64,000 bases of DNA from Corynebacterium sp. HS2168-gen11. Lineage in GTDB: Bacteria > Actinomycetota > Actinomycetes > Mycobacteriales > Mycobacteriaceae. The stretch is taken from assembly GCF_024834075.1 (NCBI RefSeq), contig NZ_JANUXR010000008.1, positions 62,001 through 126,000 of the forward strand, given 5' to 3'. The notes beneath the pieces are model-generated. The model searched no databases and was not told the origin of the DNA. It worked only from the letters and a program-made list of their open reading frames with translations. The position numbers were made by a program, and so were the translations under genes. Shown here in pieces: positions 39,701-49,629 of the stretch (within the stretch, counting starts at the first letter, position 1; every line of letters begins with the position of its first letter).

Positions 39701-40583
39701 CAGCGTCGTCGGCAAGCGAAGTTTCTTAGGCAACTCCAGCATATTGGGATCTGCCAGGAAACTCGCCAAACATTCCTTAATAGCAGTGTTGTCTGCTACA
39801 CCAAAGAAAACCAAGCCACATAGCAACTGGTGGGGATCGCCGCCAGAACGCATGCGCCGAATTGTGCACGCCGAAGATACAACAACATCATTGCGTTATG
39901 AGCCACCTCTGCAGCGCAAACTTGCCCGCGCGTTGATAGAAAGCCTGAGACTTTTCGCGCCGATGACCGCAGCACTGTTGCTTACCGTTGTGTGTATTGC
40001 CATGTCGGTTCTTGTTCACACTGTAGGTATTTTGCTAACAGCACTGCTGAGCGGTGTGCTGTTGCTGCTGGCTGGATGGATTGCTGCAGGTATCACGGTC
40101 GCGGTGAAATGGCTGTGCGTGCAACGTCATCGCGGCGCTGAACACCCGCTGTGGAGCTGGTTCGTATGGCTGAATGAATTACAAGATACCTTCATTGAAG
40201 TCCTCGCTGCACCCTGGTTGTTCCAGCACGCGCTTGGCACCGGCAGCATCAACTTCGTCTTACGGCTACTCGGCGCCGAAATTGGCAAAGGCGCGTGGAT
40301 TGAATCGTATTGGCTGCCGGAAACCGATCTGTGCCATATTGGCGCAGGCGCCAGCGTCGGGCCTGGCACGGTGGTACAAACGCATCTATTCCACGACCGA
40401 ATTATGAGTTTGGATCATGTTTGGCTTGACGACGGTGCCACCTTAGGCGCACATTCAGTACTCTTGCCAGCAGCCCGGCTGGGTGCAGGCAGTGTGATTG
40501 AGCCTGGTTCACTTGTGATGCGTGGTGATACTGTGCCGGCTGGCTCGAGGTGGCAAGGCAATCCTATTGAGATTGTCAGCTAG
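36741..40583 (+). CDS. Pls/PosA-type single-module peptide synthetase
   Basis: 1280 residues. An adenylation domain (about 15-495) has IIFTSGSTGLPKGV (A3), NTYGPTEAT (A5), YRTGDHV (A7), GRRIELGEVE (A8) and AGKVNKRALP (A10). A carrier domain follows with the phosphopantetheine Ser531 in LGGTSL. The rest (about 590-1280) is a membrane protein with about six helices carrying three soluble hexapeptide-repeat (left-handed beta-helix) blocks. This is the plan of epsilon-poly-lysine synthetase Pls and relatives, which polymerise one basic amino acid without a separate condensation domain. By eye-alignment to GrsA the specificity residues are D-A-E-S-I-G-T-V-V-K. Product: a cationic homopolymer is inferred. 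ATG at 36741 has GAAAG upstream; GTG at 36729 is possible. No thioesterase or hydrolase gene is adjacent. Confidence 0.88.
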   Translation: MSIPTIFPQYLRSDEASPPSSLIECFQATVHAYPDAAALDDGTIITYQELWTAMQDYAANLHALGIRRGDRIGVRLASGSNELYTAILGILYAGAAYVPVDADDPEERATIVFEQADVNAIITNSGITLVHTTVDGDTALPTPDDDAWIIFTSGSTGLPKGVAVTHRSAAAFVAAEAQLFCQSQPLGPDDRVLAGLSVAFDASCEEMWLAWAHGGCLVPAPRALVRSGMDLGPWLIRRAITVISTVPTLAGLWPAEALDQVRLLIFGGEACPPELVTKLATKDREVWNTYGPTEATVVACAARLYPNQEVSIGLPLAGWDLAVVDASGQPVAYGQAGELIIGGVGLARYLDPIKDQQRYAALPALGWQRAYRTGDHVRLEPDGLYFQGRLDDQVKIGGRRIELGEVESYLQQLDGIATATVVVQNQHANPTLVAYLTLQASAIFDHHSIVAQLRTQLPAALIPQLHVMDSLPVTTAGKVNKRALPWPLPTHELDTSRLTSTEAWLATIWAQHLGVPPNNSDDDFFALGGTSLAAALVVGDIRQRYPHLSVRELYDHPRLATLAAHLEATEPAPATNTRVVAPVPLRTRILQFLLQPVFMALRGTIWLTWLLLGLNLANLAGVNFAWHTSWYTLGILSLLFLTPPGRLWFGGVLVRTIMWKISPGRYPRGGSVHLRLWAAERLSDLSGVRGLTGSVWVNYYARILGVQIGQHVHLHTLPPVTGLLNIGDFAAIEPEVDLSGHWLDGDELVIGSISIGADARIGTRSIIGPDCTIGELAHIEAGSALRAGTTVPAYKRFSGSPAHKTGRAHHRFPSEHAPHGKIWVPIFGLSAMLLAALPLIAITAGGSAIIAIQQYAFRTDTMALVWLSPLGALIGYAVMLLAIWCGVRICSFKLRPGVFPVRSRAGWQIWCTTRLMDEARTWLFPLYAATLTPLWLRSLGATIGRNVEISTALLIPCLTTIKEGAFLADDTLIGGYELGGGWIRVEHSVVGKRSFLGNSSILGSARKLAKHSLIAVLSATPKKTKPHSNWWGSPPERMRRIVHAEDTTTSLRYEPPLQRKLARALIESLRLFAPMTAALLLTVVCIAMSVLVHTVGILLTALLSGVLLLLAGWIAAGITVAVKWLCVQRHRGAEHPLWSWFVWLNELQDTFIEVLAAPWLFQHALGTGSINFVLRLLGAEIGKGAWIESYWLPETDLCHIGAGASVGPGTVVQTHLFHDRIMSLDHVWLDDGATLGAHSVLLPAARLGAGSVIEPGSLVMRGDTVPAGSRWQGNPIEIVS

Positions 40584-40589
40584 CTAATC

Positions 40590-40631
40590 AAACCACCCTA
40601 TGCGCATCAACCTTGGTGCATAGGGTGGTTT
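40590..40631. terminator. Bidirectional terminator
   Basis: AAACCACCCTATGC (40590-40603) pairs perfectly with GCATAGGGTGGTTT (40618-40631), between the convergent synthetase and ppk2 genes. Confidence 0.85.
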
Positions 40632-40682
40632 GGGTGGTTCTGTAGCATGCGGCGTGATGGTCGCAGATGCCGAGGTGTTTGA

Positions 40683-41579
40683 CTAGTCGCCGATTTGGTC
40701 GCGACCGCGCATCACAATTAATGGATCTGGTACGCCAACAACATCATGGTCTTTGTTGGTGTATTCGAATTTGCTCAAAATATAACGTATAGCGTTCAAA
40801 CGAGCACGCTTTTTGTCATTCGAGCGAATTGTGATCCACGGCGACTCATCCGTATCTGTATACCGGAACTGTTCTTCCTTTGCGCGGGTGTAATCGTCCC
40901 AACGATCAAGAGAGGCGAGATCCATTGGGGAAAGTTTCCACTGACGCACGGGATCGACTTGGCGGATGGCGAAACGGGTGCGTTGCTCTTTTTGGCTAAC
41001 TGAGAACCAGAACTTGGTTAACGAAATGCCAGAGCCGAGAATCATGTTTTCGAGCATTGGGACTTCGCGGAGGAACTCAGCATGTTGCGATTCGGTGCAG
41101 AAACCCATCACGCGTTCGACGCCAGAGCGGTTGTACCAAGAGCGGTCGAAGAAGACGATCTCGCCGGCGGCTGGAAAATGCTCGATATAACGCTGGAAAT
41201 ACCAGGAGGTAGATTCTCTTGGGGAAGGCTTTTCCAAGGCTACAGTGCGCGCACCACGCGGATTCAGGTGCTCATTAAAGCGTTTGATGGTGCCACCTTT
41301 ACCGGCGGCATCGCGACCTTCAAACAAGATGATGTGCCGTTGGCCGGTATCCTTTGTCCAGTTTTGCCACTTCAGCAGCTCGATTTGGAGGGCACGCTTA
41401 GTATGCTCATATTCATCACGAGTTAAACGCTCATCATACGGGTAGTTTTCACGCCACGTATTGATCGGCGTTCCATCAGGAGCCAGCAACACTGGATCAT
41501 CTTCATCAGTATCGTCGACGATATAACCCTCGGTTGCGGCGAGGTCGATGACGGGCAAGTCATTGTCTGAATCAGCCAT
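40683..41579 (-). CDS. ppk2: Polyphosphate kinase 2
   Basis: Transfers phosphate between polyphosphate and nucleoside diphosphates. 298 residues with Walker A-like FEGRDAAGKGGTIKRF (about 105-120), lid-region residues in RTVALEKPSPRE, Walker B-like VFFDRSWYNRSG and a closing RPVRQWKLSP-type Arg/Lys segment (here DPVRQWKLSPMD). This is the class I PPK2 layout, which in C. glutamicum makes polyphosphate from GTP or ATP. Acidic N-terminal 45 residues precede the domain. Confidence 0.95.
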   Translation of the reverse strand: MADSDNDLPVIDLAATEGYIVDDTDEDDPVLLAPDGTPINTWRENYPYDERLTRDEYEHTKRALQIELLKWQNWTKDTGQRHIILFEGRDAAGKGGTIKRFNEHLNPRGARTVALEKPSPRESTSWYFQRYIEHFPAAGEIVFFDRSWYNRSGVERVMGFCTESQHAEFLREVPMLENMILGSGISLTKFWFSVSQKEQRTRFAIRQVDPVRQWKLSPMDLASLDRWDDYTRAKEEQFRYTDTDESPWITIRSNDKKRARLNAIRYILSKFEYTNKDHDVVGVPDPLIVMRGRDQIGD

Positions 41580-42092
41580 ATATCTAGCTTACTCCTCGAG
41601 TGAAAGTTCCGCTGAAGAAGAACCAGACATTTTTACCATTTCCCCCCTAGGATTATCCCCCAACTCGCACGTCGCAACGATTCTCTCAGCTACGACCACG
41701 GAAAACCCACATTACTGTGGTATTTCTAACACAGCTTTCTACTGTCGATTGTTGTCCGAATTCTATTCACATCCCATGTTTAAACAGACCACGGAGAGCT
41801 CTTTTATTGCAGCATACGACGACGAATCATGTTCACCAGAGATGGTACGAAACCGGATGTCGAACAGTAGGACTCACTTACTGCAAAAGTTTCGTATTCA
41901 CTTGCCGGGTGGTAATGAACCCTCAGCAAGAAAGCAGCAGAATGCTGATTGTTCTTCGTGCTAGAAATCAATACTGGCATCAATATTTCAAATGATCGCG
42001 CTGCTTGCGATTAGGTGAGCAACGATCTGAAATGCACTGCAGATAAAACCTAGTGTTTCTATTTTGATTGACCAACGGCTTCTGTGCATAGA
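41580..42092. other. Intergenic region between ppk2 and porA
   Basis: About 510 bp. No gene with a ribosome site was seen; presumably it carries the ppk2 promoter on the minus strand. Confidence 0.4.
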
Positions 42093-42120
42093 AAAAGCGG
42101 CTTCCGAAGAAGCCGCTTTT
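42093..42120 (-). terminator. porH-porA terminator
   Basis: AAAAGCGGCTTC (42093-42104) with GAAGCCGCTTTT (42109-42120), loop CGAA; A-run and T-run at both ends. Confidence 0.88.
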
Positions 42121-42145
42121 ATAAAACTTCAATCAAAACAGTTGA

Positions 42146-42283
42146 TTACTTAACTGCCTTGTAGAGCTCAACGAAATGCTTAACCAAGTCGAAGACCTTC
42201 TTCAGGCTGGTGAACAGTGCACCGAAAAGACCCTTGGAAGAAAGTGCGTCCCAGGTCTCCAAACCCTTGCTGAACTTATCCAT
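42146..42283 (-). CDS. porA: PorA-like mycomembrane porin subunit
   Basis: 45 residues, the same length as C. glutamicum PorA. It begins MDKFSKGLETWDAL and reads as one amphipathic helix (SLKKVFDLVKHFVEL) without a signal peptide, as in PorA. AAGGAG lies 7 bases before the ATG. It follows porH by 86 bp, and both follow groEL, the gene order of C. glutamicum. PorA and PorH together form the major channel of the outer mycolate membrane and are O-mycoloylated on Ser. Sequence identity to C. glutamicum PorA is low, so the call rests on length, context and helix character. Confidence 0.8.
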   Translation of the reverse strand: MDKFSKGLETWDALSSKGLFGALFTSLKKVFDLVKHFVELYKAVK

Positions 42284-42369
42284 TATTTTCTCCTTATAAA
42301 TAGAGCACACAATCAACAAGATTGTGTAAAAAAATTACAAAACTAAAGTTGTACTTCAGTTAAAAGAAA

Positions 42370-42597
42370 TTACTTGGTGCCTGCAGCGTCTGCAGCTTGC
42401 TTAGCAGCGTCTGCAGCTGGCTTAGCATCCTCTGCAGCCTTGAACAGAGCAGCGGTAGCCTTCCAGTTCTCTGGAGCTTCAGTTACGAACTTAGAAATGT
42501 TCACGAACAGCTTTGGGGTGTCGCCGAAGATAGCGAGAACTGCCTTGAAAATCTTTTGAGCCTTGTCCAGCTGCTCTACCAATACGGAAAGATCCAT
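42370..42597 (-). CDS. porH: PorH-like mycomembrane porin subunit
   Basis: 75 residues starting MDLSVLVEQL, close to the MDLSLLKETL start of C. glutamicum PorH. ATG at 42597 has AAGGAG 8 bases upstream; an in-frame ATG further upstream is ignored. The first 60 residues are amphipathic helix; the last 15 are an AADAAKQAADAAG tail not present in the 57-residue C. glutamicum protein. Partner of PorA in the heteromeric channel. Transcribed with porA, under its own promoter after the groEL terminator. Confidence 0.85.
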   Translation of the reverse strand: MDLSVLVEQLDKAQKIFKAVLAIFGDTPKLFVNISKFVTEAPENWKATAALFKAAEDAKPAADAAKQAADAAGTK

Positions 42598-42618
42598 TGT
42601 GTACTCCTTGAAAGAGGT

Positions 42619-42636
42619 TGCCAGCGTTTGCTGGCA
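42619..42636 (-). promoter_or_regulatory. Hairpin in the porH leader
   Basis: TGCCAG (42619-42624) pairs with CTGGCA (42631-42636), 22 bp before the start and just upstream of the ribosome site. It may stabilise the mRNA. Confidence 0.4.
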
Positions 42637-43031
42637 CAATTGATATGTGCCGACCCCCAAAACTCTGGGCGTCTCTGGTTACCTATTCTGCCACAGCTTC
42701 GCGATCCGTCAAGTCAGTTTGTCTAGCCATTCTTCACGCATCACTGCAACTCGTACCAAATTCGAGAAAAATTCGAAACTACAATTTACCTGCACTTTTG
42801 TTTTCGCACGTCAGGACAATAGAGAATAATTTCTACCATTTTGTAACGAACTTTTTCCCAGATCCGATATGACATTTTTCTCATTCTGCAGCATAAAAAA
42901 ATATCAACACTTCTGAAAAATTAACCAATTTCGGGGGTAATTTTCGACACAGCAGTCTCAAATGCTTCAATTTTTTCACATCAGTTTCACACAGTTTTTC
43001 AAGCGACACGCCATAAGTTTTGCAAAAGAAA
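42637..43031 (-). other. Intergenic region between groEL and porH
   Basis: About 395 bp, AT-rich, expected to hold the strong porH-porA promoter. No -35/-10 pair stood out clearly and no gene was seen. Confidence 0.4.
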
Positions 43032-43077
43032 AAGGCCTTAAGGGGCGCGTCGCAAAGCAACGCATCCTTAAGGCCTT
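43032..43077 (-). terminator. groEL terminator
   Basis: AAGGCCTTAAGG (43032-43043) pairs with CCTTAAGGCCTT (43066-43077), with an inner GCGT/ACGC helix, then a T-rich tract on the minus strand. Confidence 0.85.
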
Positions 43078-43091
43078 GGAGTGAAAAGGGG

Positions 43092-45036
<1,945 letters not shown>

Positions 45037-46404
45037 ATGACTATTGCCGAAATTACCGCAAAAGTGCGCCCACTGATTGAGGCGCAACATAAGCAAATCT
45101 TTCAAGATTTACAAGAACTTACCTCCTTCCATTCGGTGCATAGCGCCCCTGAGCTGCGCGATGATCACGCCGGTGCAGCAGCGTGGATCCGCGCTTCACT
45201 GGAATCGGTTGGCTTAACAGTCACTGCATACAAGGAAGAAACCGGCTCTCCTGCGTTCCTCGGTGTGAAGGCACCAGTTGGCGATGCAAAAACTGTGTTG
45301 CTCTACTGCCACTATGATGTGGTGCCAGCAGGCGATCCAGCTTTGTGGCTGTCTGACCCAACCACACTCACCGAGCGTGACGGCCGCTGGTACGCTCGCG
45401 GCGCTGCCGATTGCAAGGGCAATGTTGTCATGCACCTTGCTGCCTTGCGCGCCATCAATGAACTTGGCGGCACCGATTTAGGGTTGAAAGTTTTAGTTGA
45501 AGGTTCTGAAGAACAAGGTGGTGCCGAACTTTCTGCCCTCTTAGCAGAGCAACCTGAGCTTTTCGACGCCGACGTGATCCTCATTGCAGATACTGGTAAT
45601 GCCGCTGTTGGCGAACCAACGCTGACCACCACATTACGTGGTGGAGCGCAGATTGATCTGCGCGTCGATACGCTCGCTACACCTGTACATTCAGGTTCCT
45701 TCGGTGGTGCAGCACCAGATGCCGCTGCTGCTTTGATTCGTCTGATTGATTCTTACCGCGATGAGTTTGGCCGCACCGTTATTGATGGCATTGATAACAC
45801 CGTGAAGTGGGAAGGTGCCAGCTATGATCGCGAGGCCTTCCGAAAAGATGCCGGCATGTTAGAAGGTACCCAAATTATGGGTACCGACGATGACGATCCA
45901 GCCGATATGGTGTGGGCGCGTGCAGCGCTTTCGGTAACAGGTTTTACTTCTACCCCTGTCGCGCATGCTGTGAATGCTGTTCCGGCGACTGCTGCAGCGC
46001 GTTTGAACTTGCGTGTGCCACCGGGAATGGATGCTCAAGAGGTTGCAGATGCAGTTGTCGCACATGCGCATGCGCATGCACCTTGGGGTGTGAAAGTTGT
46101 TGCTGAGATTCACGATGTGAATCAGCCATTCGCAGGTTCCTTGGAAGGTCCTGCAGTAAAGGAGTTTTCACAATGCTTGCGTGCGGCATATGAGAATAAG
46201 CCGCTGACGGTCGTTGGCGCTGGCGGATCGATTCCACTGTGCACTGAATTGATGGAGATTTCGCCACATGCCGAGCTGACCCTATTCGGCGTAGAGGAGC
46301 CACAGTGCACCATTCATTCGCCAAATGAGTCGGTTGATCCACGTGAGATTCGCGATATTGCAATTGCTGAAGCAACGTTCTTGCTCAGCTACACCGGTGC
46401 ATAA
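45037..46404 (+). CDS. M20 family dipeptidase
   Basis: 455-residue zinc dipeptidase of the ArgE/DapE/CPG2 clan. Metal ligands are visible in LLYCHYDVVPAG (His and Asp), ARGAADCKGNV (second Asp), the catalytic Glu pair in VEGSEEQGG, and the dimerisation domain follows (VRVDTLATPVHSGSFGG with a conserved His). The ATG at 45037 (MTIAEITAK) is used; the open frame extends upstream without protein character. Substrate is not determined by the motifs. Confidence 0.93.
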   Translation: MTIAEITAKVRPLIEAQHKQIFQDLQELTSFHSVHSAPELRDDHAGAAAWIRASLESVGLTVTAYKEETGSPAFLGVKAPVGDAKTVLLYCHYDVVPAGDPALWLSDPTTLTERDGRWYARGAADCKGNVVMHLAALRAINELGGTDLGLKVLVEGSEEQGGAELSALLAEQPELFDADVILIADTGNAAVGEPTLTTTLRGGAQIDLRVDTLATPVHSGSFGGAAPDAAAALIRLIDSYRDEFGRTVIDGIDNTVKWEGASYDREAFRKDAGMLEGTQIMGTDDDDPADMVWARAALSVTGFTSTPVAHAVNAVPATAAARLNLRVPPGMDAQEVADAVVAHAHAHAPWGVKVVAEIHDVNQPFAGSLEGPAVKEFSQCLRAAYENKPLTVVGAGGSIPLCTELMEISPHAELTLFGVEEPQCTIHSPNESVDPREIRDIAIAEATFLLSYTGA

Positions 46405-46427
46405 TTACGCGTTGTTCGTGTAAGAAC

Positions 46428-46466
46428 GATGAGGTTGGAAGAGTGTTCTTCCAACCTCATCTTTTT
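46428..46466 (+). terminator. Terminator of the M20 gene
   Basis: GATGAGGTTGGAAGA (46428-46442) pairs perfectly with TCTTCCAACCTCATC (46447-46461), loop GTGT, then TTTTT. Confidence 0.9.
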
Positions 46467-46605
46467 GGTAAGGCGCTGTGGGGTGCTGCTTGCGGAACAC
46501 GAACCCGGCGCGGCGCTGTCTGTGGGCTGCGGACCCGGCGCGGCATTGCGAACTTGTGGGGTGCGGTGCTGGGCTGCGTCGCAAAGCGAGGTGCGCGAGG
46601 TGCCC

Positions 46606-46995
46606 TTAAAGATATTGCAGCAGCTCGTGCGCAAGCGCTGCCTCATCATCGATGCGAGTGACTGGAATATCGGTCGGGATCAGGGACTTTTCCGGGAAAA
46701 TGGCCTCTGGTAATTCCAGTGCTTCGTCGGGATAGTAGACAGCGAGAATGTGCTGAATGCGCTGTGGCTGGCGCTTGGCCACAATTTGGCCAATAAAACC
46801 GCCCGTGCCGCGGCCAATGATGACAATATTGGAACGCAACTCGTGCTTATCTAACCACTGCTCGAAGGCTGCGGCTTGTTGTGTGAGTGTGCCTTTGGCG
46901 GGAAAGATTTTCATGCCTCGGAACTCTTGGACGAGATCGACAAACACGTCGGGGAATTCGCCCATATGTGGGATCGCCACGAGTTGAGAGGTCAT
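46606..46995 (-). CDS. Small alpha/beta-fold protein of unknown function
   Basis: 129 residues. The ATG at 46995 overlaps the stop of the ligase gene (TAATG) and is preceded by GGATGG, so the two are translationally coupled. The chain alternates strands and helices; SNIVIIGRGTGGFIGQIVAK resembles an alpha/beta hydrolase elbow or dinucleotide loop, but with Thr in place of the nucleophilic Ser. The whole protein is half the size of a hydrolase domain. Function unknown; a role with the ligase is inferred from coupling. Confidence 0.7.
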   Translation of the reverse strand: MTSQLVAIPHMGEFPDVFVDLVQEFRGMKIFPAKGTLTQQAAAFEQWLDKHELRSNIVIIGRGTGGFIGQIVAKRQPQRIQHILAVYYPDEALELPEAIFPEKSLIPTDIPVTRIDDEAALAHELLQYL

Positions 46996-48131
46996 TATTG
47001 CCATCCTTGTTCAAGTTCTGCGATTGTGGCGTCCACTGCTGGGTACCACGAACCGTGCTGTTCAAATAGTGCGCGCTGTCGCTGATATCCAGCGCCAGTT
47101 GCAATAATTTCCTTAATATAGTTCAGCTCGGTTGTGCATTCTAATTCCTGCGCAATCGGCAGCAATGTTTCCACCCACAGCAACAAATCATCGGTGACGA
47201 GTCGCTCGTTGGTTTCGCGATCAACAATAATGATCGCGTCCATGCCATAGCGGGCTGCGCGCCACTTGTTTTCCGAAACGTGCCACGGCTGCAAGCTCGG
47301 CAGTTCTTGACCGGCAGCAAGCAGACGGTCGTAATAGACAACCAGGCAATGGGTTAAGGCCACGGCGGCGGCTAATTCTTGAATATTGGCGGTGGAATCG
47401 CACACGCGTACTTCGATCGTGCCCCACTTGCCAGCTGGTCGAATATCAAAGTGCATGGAACCGGTGTGGTTAATCACGCCCGATTTTTGCTGGTCATCCA
47501 TAAAGGATTCCCATTCTTCCCAGCTTTGAAATTGATATGGTAAACCGGCGGTCGGTAATTGTTGATACAGCATCGTGCGGTTGGACGCATAGCCAGTATC
47601 AATGCCATCCCAGCCAGGGCTGGAAGCGGTTAAGGCTAACAGATGCGGATAGTTGGTGAGCAGGGCATTAATAATTGGCCAGACGCGATGTTTATCAGAG
47701 ATACCAACGTGGGTATGAATGCCCCAAATGAGCATCTGATTTCCCCAATAGCGAGTGCGCGCAATGATTTCGTCGTAATGCCCTTTTGCGCTGGTTGGTT
47801 GGGTGCGCACATCAGAAAATGGGTGCGACCCCGAACCCCATAATTTCAGATTCAATGAACCTGCTGCTTGTTGCACCGCCGTTAATGCTTTGCGCAGTTC
47901 TGCCACTGCTTGCGGCACGGTGTCACATACTGGGGTGACAATTTCGACGGTGTTGGCAAGAAATTCACGCTCTAAGTGAATATCTGGCTGTGCAGACGTT
48001 GCCAGCGCAATAACATCTGCGGCACGTGAGGTTAAATCGCGCGTGATCGGGTCGATCAGTGCGAGCTCCCATTCAACGCCGAGCGTCGGCTTGGCTGATG
48101 CGTGAAATTCTTGCATACCAGTAGGTTCCAT
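46995..48131 (-). CDS. Carboxylate-amine ligase (YbdK/glutamate-cysteine ligase 2 family)
   Basis: 378 residues. [13 protein letters not shown], the [12 protein letters not shown] strand and HTHVGISD are the signatures of the GCS2-like family, which joins Glu to an amine using ATP; the M. tuberculosis relative is Rv0433. The biological amine is unknown, and it need not make gamma-glutamylcysteine. Its gene order with LytR_C, DUF3263 and def matches mycobacteria. Confidence 0.88.
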   Translation of the reverse strand: MEPTGMQEFHASAKPTLGVEWELALIDPITRDLTSRAADVIALATSAQPDIHLEREFLANTVEIVTPVCDTVPQAVAELRKALTAVQQAAGSLNLKLWGSGSHPFSDVRTQPTSAKGHYDEIIARTRYWGNQMLIWGIHTHVGISDKHRVWPIINALLTNYPHLLALTASSPGWDGIDTGYASNRTMLYQQLPTAGLPYQFQSWEEWESFMDDQQKSGVINHTGSMHFDIRPAGKWGTIEVRVCDSTANIQELAAAVALTHCLVVYYDRLLAAGQELPSLQPWHVSENKWRAARYGMDAIIIVDRETNERLVTDDLLLWVETLLPIAQELECTTELNYIKEIIATGAGYQRQRALFEQHGSWYPAVDATIAELEQGWQ

Positions 48132-48142
48132 CCAGTGGGTTG

Positions 48143-48760
48143 TTATTGAGTTTCGCCTGCAAGTACCACCGTGAGCATGCCAGGTTCAGCAAACTCTCCA
48201 GGTAATCCTTCTGGGCGAGGAACAGCAATTGCTCCAATCGACTCTGCTAATCGACGCGCTTCTGCTTCATTATCGGTGAAGAACACAGTATTTTCTGGCA
48301 CGTTGAAAGCCTGCAGATTGCCAACGTGGTGAATAGCATAACCATCATGGCCAAGACGATCTTGTACTCGTGCTGCTAATCCTTGGATCGTGGAGTTATT
48401 CAGCACATTCACGCGCACTGGTGCAGGTGCTGCCGGTGCCGCTGGATCAGCAGGTGGTGTTGCAGGAGCTGCAGGGGTTGCTGGATCGCTCGCTGGTGGC
48501 TGTGCTCCACCTTGACCAGGTTGCGCATCACTTGCTGGCGCTGGTGGCTGATCGCCGGCTTTGCTTGGATCGGCTGGAGGCTGTTGCTGTGAGCCTGCAT
48601 TCATCGCTCCTGCTGACGTAGTCGGCGCAATTCCTGCAGCTTCTGGGGTTTCCACACCTTCACGGGTGCTGGAATATAATCCCCAGCTGACGAGCAAAGC
48701 AGCTACCGCCATTAAAATCATTGCGACGCCACGCAGTGGGAGAGAATTTTGTTCAGTCAC
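48143..48760 (-). CDS. LytR_C domain membrane protein
   Basis: 205 residues from a GTG at 48760 ([10 protein letters not shown]), preceded by AGGAT; the longer open frame is unlikely. One transmembrane helix (about 12-32), a long Pro/Ala/Gln linker (about 50-120), and an extracytoplasmic LytR C-terminal domain ([18 protein letters not shown] to the end). The family is linked to cell-envelope assembly; this version lacks the LytR-CpsA-Psr catalytic domain. Next to DUF3263 as in mycobacteria (Rv0431). Confidence 0.85.
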   Translation of the reverse strand: MTEQNSLPLRGVAMILMAVAALLVSWGLYSSTREGVETPEAAGIAPTTSAGAMNAGSQQQPPADPSKAGDQPPAPASDAQPGQGGAQPPASDPATPAAPATPPADPAAPAAPAPVRVNVLNNSTIQGLAARVQDRLGHDGYAIHHVGNLQAFNVPENTVFFTDNEAEARRLAESIGAIAVPRPEGLPGEFAEPGMLTVVLAGETQ

Positions 48761-48770
48761 GGGTTTTATC

Positions 48771-49019
48771 CTAATAAGTATCGATTGGTGTTGAAGAACT
48801 AGACAGATCGTTTGACTCCCGAATTCGACGAAGACGGGCAACGAGCTGCGGATATTTTTCTAACATGGCAGGATCATCAAGCGCCATATTCAGGCACTGA
48901 TAATAGGTAATAGGAGTTAATCCTAACTGCTGACGAATTGCTTCTTGTTTGGCACTCATACTTTTGGGGGCTTTTTCTTCAAAGTCCAGTAGTGCCGAAT
49001 GGTCTGTATTGATTCCCAT
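48771..49019 (-). CDS. DUF3263 protein
   Basis: 82 residues from the ATG at 49019 (MGINTDHS). The domain core AIRQQLGLTPITYYQCLNMALDDP, followed by VARLRRIRE, is typical of DUF3263, a small helical, probably DNA-binding-like protein of actinobacteria. Divergent from def (17 bp apart), with LytR_C 10 bp downstream. Confidence 0.88.
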   Translation of the reverse strand: MGINTDHSALLDFEEKAPKSMSAKQEAIRQQLGLTPITYYQCLNMALDDPAMLEKYPQLVARLRRIRESNDLSSSSTPIDTY

Positions 49020-49035
49020 GTTTACACTGTAGATC

Positions 49036-49626
49036 ATGACTGTACGTCCAATCGTTATTTATGGCACCGAAGTGCTGCACAAGCCGACCGAGCTTGTTAC
49101 CGAACCAATCGAAGACCTGCAAGAACTCATTGCAGATATGTTTGAAACCATGGAAGTCGCACGTGGCGTGGGCTTAGCAGCGAACCAAATTGGCGTGAAT
49201 AAGCGCATTTTCGTCTATGACTGCCCAGATGATGAAGGCAACTACCACCGTGGCTGCTTTATTAACCCAGTGCTCGAGACCTCTGAGCTGCCATTAGGTA
49301 TGCCAGCAACTGACGGTAGCGACGAAGAAGGCTGCCTCTCCTTGCCAGGTTTGGGCTTCCCAACTGGTCGCGCGACTTGGGCAAAGGTCACTGGCTTGAA
49401 TGAAAAAGGTGAAGAAGTCAGTGCTGAAGCTACCGGATTTTTAGCGCGGTGTTTCCAGCATGAGGTCGGCCACCTTGATGGCTATGTGTATGCCGATATG
49501 TTGGTGGGGCGCTGGAAGCGCGCGGCGAAGAAGGCTATTAAGCGCGAAGGCTGGACTGTTTCTGGTTTGACCTGGATGCCAGGCGTGGACGAAGACCCAT
49601 TCGGGCACGATCAGATCGAAGACTAA
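49036..49626 (+). CDS. def: Peptide deformylase
   Basis: Removes the N-formyl group from new proteins. 196 residues with the three motifs [19 protein letters not shown] (metal Cys) and QHEVGHLDG (metal His pair and catalytic Glu). A C-terminal extension of about 35 residues after the last motif is usual for actinobacterial Def. Confidence 0.96.
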   Translation: MTVRPIVIYGTEVLHKPTELVTEPIEDLQELIADMFETMEVARGVGLAANQIGVNKRIFVYDCPDDEGNYHRGCFINPVLETSELPLGMPATDGSDEEGCLSLPGLGFPTGRATWAKVTGLNEKGEEVSAEATGFLARCFQHEVGHLDGYVYADMLVGRWKRAAKKAIKREGWTVSGLTWMPGVDEDPFGHDQIED

Positions 49627-49629
49627 CAC

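Noticed and set aside
36741-41579. Functional link between the Pls-like polycation enzyme and PPK2 (polyphosphate, a polyanion)
   Set aside because: The genes are convergent and separated by a strong terminator, so there is no sequence support beyond proximity.
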